The translations under genes and the position numbers were made by a program. From Anaerolineales bacterium UBA5069 (lineage in GTDB: Bacteria > Chloroflexota > Anaerolineae > Caldilineales > Caldilineaceae), in contig DIAV01000226.1 in the NCBI GenBank assembly GCA_002415895.1, positions 11,960 through 19,833 on the forward strand: 7,874 nucleotides of DNA, given 5' to 3'. The notes below the pieces were generated by a model, which searched no databases, was not told where the DNA came from, and saw only the letters and a program-made list of their open reading frames with translations. Shown here piece by piece: positions 1 to 6,800 of the stretch; the stretch's first letter is position 1; each line of letters opens with the position of its first letter.

Positions 1-1055
1 GGCTTGATGCCCGATTCTTCGCAGAGCGCGAAGACGGAGCCAACCTGCACGCCCGTTGCGCCCGCGGCAAGCGCCTTCTGCAAGCCCTCACGGCTGCCAT
101 ACCCTCCCGCCATCCAGAAGGGAAGCCCGGCGTTGCGAATGGTATCGAGGTTGGGTTCATCGCGCGCATCATAGATAGGCTGGCCCTGTGCGTCGCGGCG
201 GGCCGGGCCTACTGGGCTGGCGTTGTGGCCGCCCGCTGTATGGTGCTCAATAATGAAGCCGTCGGGCGGCTGGGTGTTGCTGGCCGCCAGCGCCATGACA
301 AGATCATCGAGCGAGGCAATGGCAAGAAAGGCGGGTCGATGCAGCGGCGCATGTGTGAACGCGCCGCCCGCGATCTCGCGGGGATCAAACGCGAGCACAA
401 ACTCCTCGCCCGGCCCGGCATAGAGCACGGGCAAACGGCGACCTACCGGCTGGTGGGTGGCGAGCATCGTGCAGGCGGCAGGCAGCCCTTCGGGGTTGCC
501 CGCACCCACAATCACGCCATCCACACCCGCGAGCATGGCCCCATAGAGTGAATAGAGCAGCGGCAGCTCAATCTTGTTGAGAAAGTTGATAAAGACTCTG
601 CCTTCATGGCCATGCTTGGCCAGCCACACCTCGGCAAAACCGGTGGCAATGAGCAGTTCGACAGCGTTGACATCCAGTTTGAGCGGAATTGTGGTGGCAT
701 CGCCTGTGGGTGCGCTATAGGCATTCTTGCCGTCGAGCGAGCGCGGAATTTGCATGGGCGCGCTCTTGAAGTAGGCATTGGGGGCCTTGCCGCCCTCAAT
801 GTAGTAGCGTTCGATAATGCGCTTGCCAATGTCGGTGGCATACTGCGCATCCATGGCGGCAAAGGCGCGCCGAATGTTGCCGCCGGGGTCACCAAGTTGC
901 AGCAGGCGCACATAGACAACATCCAGCGCCGTGCCTGAGACTGTGCCTGCCGTCTTGCCAGGCCGTTCGGAGGCCACCGCACGCGCCAGCCGCCAATTGG
1001 AGAAATAGACACCCATTCCGCCTTGAATCAACTGCACGCTCTTCAGAAAATCCAT
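1..1055 (-). CDS. Nitronate monooxygenase family flavoprotein (3' end beyond window)
   Basis: Translating the minus strand from ATG at 1055 gives 351 open residues running off the left edge. The protein opens MDFLKSVQLIQGGMGV, the typical first strand of FMN-dependent nitronate monooxygenase/2-nitropropane dioxygenase TIM barrels. Other family marks are SGTALD near residue 40, DPGGNIRRAF near 56, YGAMLAGVDGVIVGAG at 171-186, EHHTAGGHN at 270-278 (the His-containing active-site loop), WMAGGYGS at 314-321 and GATGVQVGS at 332-340 (FMN phosphate-binding region). Family members use FMN and oxygen to oxidise alkyl nitronates; the true substrate of this subgroup, which resembles long NMO-like proteins of Bacteroidetes and Chloroflexota, is not established. 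A cytoplasmic location is expected, as there is no signal peptide. The start is chosen because the N-terminus matches the family; AAGGA lies immediately before the ATG, too close for an ideal Shine-Dalgarno. It is transcribed away from the ThiF operon. The family identity is firm; the specific substrate is not. Confidence 0.9.
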   Translation of the reverse strand, partial: MDFLKSVQLIQGGMGVYFSNWRLARAVASERPGKTAGTVSGTALDVVYVRLLQLGDPGGNIRRAFAAMDAQYATDIGKRIIERYYIEGGKAPNAYFKSAPMQIPRSLDGKNAYSAPTGDATTIPLKLDVNAVELLIATGFAEVWLAKHGHEGRVFINFLNKIELPLLYSLYGAMLAGVDGVIVGAGNPEGLPAACTMLATHQPVGRRLPVLYAGPGEEFVLAFDPREIAGGAFTHAPLHRPAFLAIASLDDLVMALAASNTQPPDGFIIEHHTAGGHNASPVGPARRDAQGQPIYDARDEPNLDTIRNAGLPFWMAGGYGSREGLQKALAAGATGVQVGSVFALCEESGIK

Positions 1056-1139
1056 TCCTTGGCACCATGTCCTTGTATCAATTTGTCGGCAAGTTGAGCG
1101 AAGCGTGCAGGCCAGGCAGGTCGGGCGCAACAGACTGCG

Positions 1140-1168
1140 ATTATACGTTGATCGTGCGATCACGGCCA
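1140..1168 (-). promoter_or_regulatory. Candidate promoter of the nitronate monooxygenase gene
   Basis: On the minus strand a perfect TATAAT -10 lies at 1145-1140, about 85 bases before the ATG at 1055. Seventeen bases upstream of it, 1168-1163 reads TGGCCG, a poor -35 (3 of 6). The weak -35 suggests either an activator-dependent promoter or a different sigma factor. This is inferred from sequence only. Confidence 0.4.
1149..1162. promoter_or_regulatory. Near-palindromic putative operator in promoter spacer
   Basis: TGATCG-TG-CGATCA is a 6+6 inverted repeat separated by two bases. It lies wholly between the candidate -10 (1140-1145) and the -35 position (1163-1168) of the minus-strand promoter, where a bound repressor would block, or a MerR-like activator would distort, the promoter. 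The symmetry is seen directly; the operator role is inferred, and no regulator gene is present in the window. Confidence 0.35.
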
Positions 1169-1286
1169 CCAGGCAAAAAGTCGTGCAGGCGGTCAAGCGG
1201 CAGCGCAGCCAAAATTGAGCGCGCGCCACTCAGTTGAAACACCGCGGCATAGCGGCAAGTCGCGCAGCGTTTGAAACTTGCGCGAA

Positions 1287-1315
1287 TCGGCAATCGACAA
1301 TAAAGCCGCTACAAT
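1287..1315 (+). promoter_or_regulatory. Weak candidate promoter of the ThiF-GNAT operon
   Basis: TCGGCA at 1287-1292 (4 of 6 matches to TTGACA), a 17-base spacer and TACAAT at 1310-1315 (5 of 6 matches to TATAAT) lie about 65 bases before the ATG at 1379. The predicted transcript would have a leader of roughly 55-60 bases. It is a reasonable but unverified sigma-70-type promoter. Confidence 0.3.
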
Positions 1316-1378
1316 ACGGGCCACCGCTGCGCAATAGCAAAGTATTGACTGATCTTTCTTCTCCTGTCTGTCACCATA

Positions 1379-2455
1379 ATGCCCATGTCGCAAAACCTCG
1401 ACCGCTATCAGCGCCAAATGATCTTCCCCGGCATTGGGGAACTGGGCCAGCAGCGGCTGCTGGCCGCCACCGCGGTTGTGGTGGGCTGCGGAGCTACGGG
1501 TTCCATGCTGGCCATGTTGCTGGCCCGTGCGGGCGTGGGGCGCTTGCGCATCATTGACCGTGACTTTGTTGAACTGACCAACCTGCAGCGGCAGGTTCTT
1601 TTCTGCGAGGAGGATGTCGCACAGGCGCTGCCCAAGGCCGAAGCGGCGGCGCGCGCCCTGCGGCGCATGAACAGCGCAATCGCGATTGAGGGCGTGGTGG
1701 CCGACGTGAATCCCGGCAACGTGCTTGCGCTGCTGGCCGATGCCACAGTTGTGCTCGACGGCACCGACAACTTCACCACGCGCTATCTGCTTAACGACGC
1801 CTGCCTCAAGTTGGGCAAGCCGTGGGTCTACACGGGCGTCATCGCATCCTGGGGCATGACGGCCACCTTTGTGCCCGATGAGGCCGTAACGCTTGCCGGC
1901 GGCCGCAGCGCCACGGGCTGCCTGCGCTGCCTGCTGGGCGACATGCCCGCACCCGGCACCACACCCGGCTGCGACACAGCGGGCGTGCTTGGCCCCGCGG
2001 TCAGCCTGATCAGTTCTGTGGGCGCGAGCGAAGCCATCAAGCTCATAACGCAGACGGGCGCGCTCAACCCCGGCCTGCTGCACATGGACCTGTGGACGCA
2101 TGAATACGAGGCGCTGGGCGCACTCCCGCGCGACCCCGCCTGCCCCGCCTGTGCGGCGCAGCGCTATGATTTTCTGGATGCGCGCAGCGGCGCGACAGCC
2201 ACTTCGCTCTGTGGCCGCAACGCAGTGCAGGTTGTCGTGCGCGGCGCGCCCCCCCTGGACCTGGCGCAGGTGGAGCGGCAGTTGGCGCCTGTGGCCCAGG
2301 GCGGGGCGCACAGCATTGTGCGCAACGCGTTTCTGCTGCGCGCCCAGGTGGGGGGCTACGAGTTCACCATCTTTCCCGACAACCGCGCCATCATCAAGGG
2401 CACCGATGATGAAGAGGTGGCGCGCAGCCTCTATGCGCGCTATGTGGGGGGCTAA
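1379..2455 (+). CDS. ThiF/MoeB/HesA family E1-like adenylyltransferase
   Basis: A 358-residue cytoplasmic enzyme of the ubiquitin-activating E1-like fold. Family members use ATP to adenylate the C-terminal Gly-Gly of a small sulfur carrier (ThiS, MoaD) before sulfur loading for thiamine, molybdopterin or related products. The nucleotide loop VVGCGATGS is at 34-42, IIDRDFVELTNLQRQ at 58-72 (ATP-binding Asp, Asn and Arg), the conserved Lys at 86, and DGTDNFTTRYLLND at 127-140. Zinc cysteine pairs are CLRC (181, 184) and CPAC (255, 258). Cys198, in the GCDTAGVLGP segment, is at the site of the ThiF/MoeB cysteine. After residue 260 there is an extension with CGRNAVQV (278-285) and a FPDNRAIIKGTDD..ARSLYARY tail, as in many bacterial ThiF/MoeB proteins; it is not a rhodanese domain. 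In-frame starts are limited to ATG 1379 or 1385 because a stop lies at 1346; neither has a clear Shine-Dalgarno. No ThiS or MoaD gene is in the window, so ThiF versus MoeB cannot be decided. Confidence 0.93.
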   Translation: MPMSQNLDRYQRQMIFPGIGELGQQRLLAATAVVVGCGATGSMLAMLLARAGVGRLRIIDRDFVELTNLQRQVLFCEEDVAQALPKAEAAARALRRMNSAIAIEGVVADVNPGNVLALLADATVVLDGTDNFTTRYLLNDACLKLGKPWVYTGVIASWGMTATFVPDEAVTLAGGRSATGCLRCLLGDMPAPGTTPGCDTAGVLGPAVSLISSVGASEAIKLITQTGALNPGLLHMDLWTHEYEALGALPRDPACPACAAQRYDFLDARSGATATSLCGRNAVQVVVRGAPPLDLAQVERQLAPVAQGGAHSIVRNAFLLRAQVGGYEFTIFPDNRAIIKGTDDEEVARSLYARYVGG

Positions 2456-2472
2456 TGCTGCACCGGCGCATA

Positions 2473-2492
2473 ATGGGGCTGCATGGGGCTGC
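2473..2492 (+). repeat. 10-bp tandem duplication at the GNAT start codon
   Basis: ATGGGGCTGC occurs twice head to tail (2473-2482 and 2483-2492). Each copy starts with ATG. Because the unit is 10 bp the two ATGs are in different frames: the second opens the acetyltransferase, and the first reaches a stop after ten codons (TGA at 2503-2505). Confidence 0.85.
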
Positions 2493-3514
2493 ACACAGTG
2501 ACTGACACAACGATCGTGCGCCACTTTGCGCCCGCCGACCTGCCCGCACTTGTGGCCTTCTGGAACGAGGCCTTCAAGGATCGGCGCAACTTCCGCCCGA
2601 TGACAGCGGCGGCGTTCAGCGCGCGCGTGCTGGCGCATCCCGCGTTTGACGCACAGGGGCTGCTGCTGGCGTGGCGCAGGCGTGGCGATGAGGCCACGCT
2701 GGTGGGCATGGCGCACGCCTTCCGGCCGGCCCCGCAGGAGGGGCTGGCAGCGGGCTGGGGCGAGGGCCACACGCTGGCCCTCCTCTATGTGCGCCCGGAC
2801 GCGCGCGGGCAGGGGGTGGGCAGCCGCCTCGCGCAGGCGGCCGAGAACTGGCTCTACTACTGCCCTGTGCTGGTGGGCTGGCCGGGCACACCCGCCTATG
2901 GCACGGTGGAGGGGTATCACGCGCCCTGCTTTGGCAGCAGCGAGCACATGGGCGTGAGCGCACAGGATGCGTCGCTCACGCGCTTTCTGAGCAGGCGCGG
3001 CTACCGCATTGTGGGCGCGGGCGATGTCTCCATGGAACTGGAGCTGACGGCGACGCGCGCGCGCTGGGCCGAAGCACCCGCGCCGCCGCCCGCACTTGCC
3101 CGCAACAATCTGCATCTCGTTGACTTTGACAGCGCGCATCCCTTTACCGGGCGCGAGCCGGATGACCGCGCGCACTTTGCCCACGTGGGCGGCAACGGCG
3201 GCGATCCTTTCGGCGCGCTGGCGCTGCTGGACGCGGACGACGTGCTTGTGGGCCACGCCGTCTGGTATCCGCTGGCAAACGGGCGCGCCGCGTTCACGGA
3301 TTTCCGCATTGCACCGGCGCTGCGCAACCAGGGGCTGGGCGGCTATTTGCTCGACAGCGTGCTGAACCGTATGATCACCCTGCCGCCCATCCTGGGCGGC
3401 TATACTTCTGTGGAACTGCTGACCCATTTGCTGCGCAACGCGCCGGCCGTGCGCCTGTACGAGGCGCACGGCTTTGTGCCCGTGGCAGCATGGGTGCAAA
3501 TGGAGAAGACCTGA
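2483..3514 (+). CDS. Tandem two-domain GNAT N-acetyltransferase
   Basis: A 343-residue protein with two GCN5-related acetyltransferase domains. The first (about residues 10-190) has the core strand LALLYVRPDA followed by the acetyl-CoA pyrophosphate loop RGQGVGSRL at 108-116, and ends with FLSRRGYRIVG near 168-178. The second (about 208-343) has FTDFRIAPALRNQGLGGYLL at 271-290, with its own loop (RNQGLG, 281-286), and the usual final motif AVRLYEAHGFVPV at 322-334. Such enzymes transfer acetyl groups from acetyl-CoA to amines of proteins, antibiotics or metabolites; nothing here fixes the substrate. Tandem GNATs often have one active and one structural domain, but here both loops look intact. 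There is no signal peptide, so it is cytoplasmic. It starts 27 bp after the ThiF-like stop and is probably co-transcribed. The ATG at 2483 is taken because the good domain begins about ten residues later; the ribosome-binding site is weak. Confidence 0.88.
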   Translation: MGLHTVTDTTIVRHFAPADLPALVAFWNEAFKDRRNFRPMTAAAFSARVLAHPAFDAQGLLLAWRRRGDEATLVGMAHAFRPAPQEGLAAGWGEGHTLALLYVRPDARGQGVGSRLAQAAENWLYYCPVLVGWPGTPAYGTVEGYHAPCFGSSEHMGVSAQDASLTRFLSRRGYRIVGAGDVSMELELTATRARWAEAPAPPPALARNNLHLVDFDSAHPFTGREPDDRAHFAHVGGNGGDPFGALALLDADDVLVGHAVWYPLANGRAAFTDFRIAPALRNQGLGGYLLDSVLNRMITLPPILGGYTSVELLTHLLRNAPAVRLYEAHGFVPVAAWVQMEKT

Positions 3515-3529
3515 GCAGTGCGCGGCGTG

Positions 3530-3544
3530 CGCCCCGTGCGGGCG
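3530..3544 (+). terminator. Possible weak terminator hairpin after the GNAT gene
   Basis: CGCCC and GGGCG pair around a 5-base loop sixteen bases after the GNAT stop codon. There is no T-run behind it, so it is not a canonical rho-independent terminator. It may only be a GC-rich structure. Confidence 0.2.
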
Positions 3545-3562
3545 GATGACTAACGTGAACAG

Positions 3563-3582
3563 TGATCAATGATCATTGATCT
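3563..3582. promoter_or_regulatory. 18-bp perfect palindrome on three TGATC heptads
   Basis: GATCAATGATCATTGATC at 3564-3581 equals its own reverse complement over all 18 bases. Read another way it is three direct copies of a 7-bp unit, TGATCAA, TGATCAT, TGATCTT, starting at 3563, 3570 and 3577. It has no loop, so it is better suited to protein binding than to an RNA hairpin. It lies about 130 bp upstream of the candidate promoter of the secreted phosphoesterase and 50 bp after the GNAT stop. The symmetry is seen directly; a regulatory role is inferred. Confidence 0.45.
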
Positions 3583-3651
3583 TTCGTAGCGGCCCCGCGC
3601 AATATCCCCAAACCTTAACCCAGGATACGCAGGACGTTAGCGTGGCGCGCG

Positions 3652-3680
3652 TAGACTCTGCGTCTAAATGCGCGCTTAGA
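3652..3680. repeat. Two overlapping inverted repeats sharing one arm
   Basis: TAGAC (3652-3656) is complementary to GTCTA (3662-3666) across a 5-base gap, and TCTAA (3663-3667) is complementary to TTAGA (3676-3680) across an 8-base gap. The middle arm can pair with either side but not both. The block sits just upstream of TATACT (3688-3693) and of the preferred promoter, so it may be an operator, or a switch if it is transcribed. Confidence 0.4.
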
Positions 3681-3692
3681 TTATGCATATAC

Positions 3693-3721
3693 TTGATTTC
3701 AGCGCTTGTAAGTTGTACACT
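3693..3721 (+). promoter_or_regulatory. Candidate promoter of the secreted phosphoesterase gene
   Basis: TTGATT at 3693-3698 and TACACT at 3716-3721 are separated by exactly 17 bases, each matching 4 of 6 consensus positions. Transcription would begin near 3728, leaving a leader of about 140 bases. An alternative -10, TATACT at 3688-3693, is closer to consensus but has no acceptable -35. Confidence 0.35.
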
Positions 3722-3791
3722 CTGCTTCACCTCCGAATTTGCGTGTTTCTGCTGGTTTTTTGTTTCTGCCCCATAACCCTCCCCCTTCCTG

Positions 3792-3823
3792 TGCAGCGCA
3801 ACCCCGTTATGTCGCGCGCTGCA
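3792..3823 (+). promoter_or_regulatory. 8-bp leader hairpin before the phosphoesterase
   Basis: TGCAGCGC (3792-3799) is perfectly complementary to GCGCTGCA (3816-3823) around a 16-base loop. It ends 27 bases before the AAAGGAG ribosome-binding site. In the predicted transcript it could stabilise the mRNA 5' region or affect translation. It has no T-run and is not a terminator. Confidence 0.35.
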
Positions 3824-3850
3824 ACTGCACTTCACTCGCGTTTTCCACAC

Positions 3851-3857
3851 AAAGGAG
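3851..3857 (+). promoter_or_regulatory. Ribosome-binding site of the phosphoesterase
   Basis: AAAGGAG lies nine bases before ATG 3867. It is by far the best Shine-Dalgarno in the window and fixes the start of the secreted protein, whose signal peptide begins at that codon. The three other genes have weak or badly spaced sites. Confidence 0.8.
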
Positions 3858-3866
3858 TGTCACTGC

Positions 3867-6800
3867 ATGTCTATCCGAGGATGGAACCGTCGACTCCGCA
3901 GTTCGCTTCGCAATGGGCTGCTTGTGCTGGCGCTGGTCAGCCTGGTTCTTCCCGCCGCGCCTGCACTGGCGCAAACACCCGACGGCGGTGTGCCACCCGC
4001 TGCCTATCTGCCCCTGATCAACCAGGGGGCAAATGGCGACAGTGGCGAAAATGGCAACGGCGACCTGCCCAGCGACGTGTGGGGAGAAATCGCCGGCGAT
4101 CTCTACACAGATGTCTGGGCCAGCGTTGGCACTGGTGTGTGGGGCGCGCCTCCCGGCGATCTGGTCTTTGACGAAGCGGGCAATCCCGTTAGCGAAGCCG
4201 CCCCGGCGAATGCTGCCGGCGCCGCGAATAGCAATCACTTTACGCCGTGGCGCAATGACAGCCTGATTTTCTTCGTCTCTGACGGCATGCGCCAGGACGC
4301 GGTTGAGCAGGCAACGACGCGGGGCCAGATGCCTGCCATGGCGCGCCTCCTGCGCACCGGCGCCAAGGCGGCCGACAACGGTCTCCTTACGCAGGCGCCG
4401 CCCAACACGGGTGCAGGTTGGTTTACGTTGGCCACGGGCGCATGGCCCGCTGTCACCGGCTCCACCAACAACACCTTCCACAAGAATGGCGCCGCCTTTA
4501 CCAGCCGCACGGCCTCCTTTGACGACGGCGTGCTCCAGGCCGAAACGCTGGCCCAGTCCGCCGAGCGGGGCGGCAAGAAGGTCGTCCAGATCGAATGGGC
4601 GGGCGGCCGCAACGGCGCCATCAACGGCCCCACAGTTGACTACCGCGGCTTCTTCTCGGGGCGCGGTGTGGCCACCAACTACATCAGCCCCACAGACGAC
4701 CCCAACTTCACCGCGTCCTTTGGCCTTCAGTTTGATCACCCCGCCGGCTTTGCGGGCAATGCACCCTTTGCGGGGGCAGCACCTGCGCCCGCCGCAGGCT
4801 GGAGCAATGTCCCCACTTCCTACAGCCCGGCCCAGGAGATGCGGCTGCGCGTACTGGACTTCGGCACGGACAAGTATGGACTCAATGCCTACATCTTTGA
4901 CAGCAGCAATGACGGTGTTGTCAACTACAACCGCGTGCTGCTGGACTTTGACAAGGATGGCAGCAGCAATGCCGGCATCCTCAAGCGCGGCCAGTGGGCC
5001 GACGTCAAGGTATCGCTCACAGGCACCTCCGGCGGCACGCTTGATGGCCGCACGGCGGGTATGCTTGTCAAGGTGGAGGAACTGACGCCCGATTTGAGCA
5101 AGGTGCGCCTCTTCCACACCTCTGTCACACGCGCCAATGCCACCTGGGCCGCCTGGCCGGGCATGGCGGGCTTCACCGGCGACTTTGCCGAGTTCATTGC
5201 ACAGAAGTTCCCCACCTCCACCGCCGCCGACTTTGCCATCCTCGAAGCCGGCATTGTCAGCGAAGACACCTATGTGCAGCAGGGGCTCTATTGGGAGCGG
5301 CTCTACTGGCCCCTCACCATGTACCTTGTAAGCACCTACAAGCCCGACCTGGCCCTGGTGGGTTACCCCGTCACCGACGAGTTCTCGCATCAATTCCTGG
5401 GGCTGGTGACGCGCACCCTGCCCAACGGCGCGCCCAACCCTGCGTTTGACGACGTGCAGGTGAACGGCACGCCGGACGGCCGCCTGGCGCAGCGCGAAGG
5501 ATACCTGAAGCGCGCCTATGCCGGCGCCGACGCCACGCTTGCGCTCACGCAGTGGCTTATGCCGTGGAGCGCGACCACCTTTGTCTCATCCGATCATGGT
5601 TTTGCACCGCAGTTCCTCGCCATTGACGCCAGCAAGGTGCTGGTGGACCTGGGCCTGCTTTCTGCGCCGCAAACCTCCAACTGCCGCCCGGCGGCCAGTG
5701 AAACCATTGGCAAGGCCAAGGCCTGCTGGGCAGGCGGCACTGTGCAGATCTACCTGAATGTGGTGGGGCGCGACCCGGCGAACGCCGCCTTCAAGCAGGT
5801 GGCGGCAGCCGATGTGGACGCAACGGTTGCGCAGATCAAGGCGGCCTTCCTGGCGCTCACCGATCCCAATGACTGGACCGGCGACGGCCAGCCCGAAGGC
5901 TGGAAGCTCATCGACCGCGCCTTTACCAAGGCCGAGGCGCGCTACATTCCCAACGGCGCGGGCAGCACCGCCAACATGGCAAGCCCCACGCGCACAGGCG
6001 ATCTGGTTGTCTTCGCCTACCCGCCCTACCAGTATGACGCCGCCACACCAGGGACTCTTGTGGCGCGCTCGGCCTTCTTCGGCCAGCATGGCTACGTGCC
6101 CGACGTGCAGGACCTGGCCAATAACATCAATATGCGCTCCCTCTTCATCGCGGGCGGCGGCATGATCCGGCCAAAGACCACGGCGCAGGGCATTCGCTCG
6201 ATTGACCTCGCGCCTACGGCTGCATACATCCTCGGTGTGCCCGAGCCGCAACATGCGCAGGGCGTTGTGCGGCTGGATCTGCTGCGTGGCGGCAATGCGC
6301 GCACGCTCGTGCCCATTGTTGGCCTCACCGACTTCCACGGCCAGTTGGAGCAGACCACAACCGCCTTCGACGGCATCAATGTGCCCACAGGCGGCGCGGC
6401 GCAATTGGCAACGATGTTTGATGAGGAAGCGGCGGCATTTGCGAACCCGGGCTTCCGCTTCGCCTCGGGTGACAACGTGGGCGCGTCGCCTGCCATCTCG
6501 GGCTTGCTGGAGGATATGCCCGCGATTGATGTGGAGAACGCATGGGGGCTGAATGCTACCTCCTATGGCAACCACGAGTTTGACTACGGGGTGGCGCGCC
6601 TCCAGGCGCACCAGGCGCGTGCCAACTTCCCCTTCCTGGGCGCAAACATCGTGGATGAAATCACGGGCCAGAACCCCAACTGGGTGCAGGGCACGCATGT
6701 CTTCAACTACGGCAATCTGCGCATCGGCGTAATCGGCATCGGGTTGGAAACAACACCCGACCTCGTGAGCGCAGGGGCCACGGCAGGGCTCAAGTTCCTG

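Larger units (their letters stand above)
1056..1378. other. Divergent intergenic region
   Basis: This stretch separates the nitronate monooxygenase gene from the ThiF-like gene. It holds the minus-strand promoter and operator described separately and a weak plus-strand promoter. It also has a 6-bp stem GCAAGT/ACTTGC (1255-1260 with 1276-1281, 15-base loop) of unknown meaning. I see no tRNA, small RNA or protein-coding gene in it. Confidence 0.7.
3515..3866. other. Regulatory intergenic region, AT-richer than its flanks
   Basis: There is no convincing gene in this 352-bp gap. It holds, in order, a short GC hairpin, an 18-bp palindrome with 7-bp repeats, overlapping inverted repeats, a candidate promoter, a T-rich stretch (3755-3761), a leader hairpin and a strong ribosome-binding site for the secreted phosphoesterase. 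The base composition is visibly more AT-rich than the neighbouring genes, as expected for a control region. Confidence 0.7.

Noticed and set aside
512..1012. 166-codon minus-strand frame inside the nitronate monooxygenase gene
   Set aside because: The neighbouring frame from 1055 gives the clear family protein through this whole stretch, so this is a shadow frame.
1345..1380. TTGACT followed by CATAAT as a promoter for the ThiF-like gene
   Set aside because: The spacer is 24 bases and the -10 overlaps the start codon; the 1287-1315 candidate fits better.
1193..3499. Long minus-strand open frame of 768 codons opposite the ThiF-like and GNAT genes
   Set aside because: It spans two well-supported plus-strand genes and their gap, is rich in Arg, His, Ala and Gln, and shows no domain; it is a high-GC antisense artefact.
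3576..3776. 66-codon plus-strand frame with a Cys-rich hydrophobic end
   Set aside because: It would start at TTG within the 18-bp palindrome with no ribosome-binding site, and covers the candidate promoter and inverted repeats; it is more likely non-coding.
3566..3850. 94-codon minus-strand frame in the intergenic gap
   Set aside because: It would start at GTG without a Shine-Dalgarno, shows no family features, and runs against the predicted leader of the phosphoesterase.
3807..5393. Minus-strand open frame of 528 codons opposite the phosphodiesterase half
   Set aside because: It is fully antisense to conserved catalytic motifs, has no recognisable family, and its composition mirrors the coding strand.
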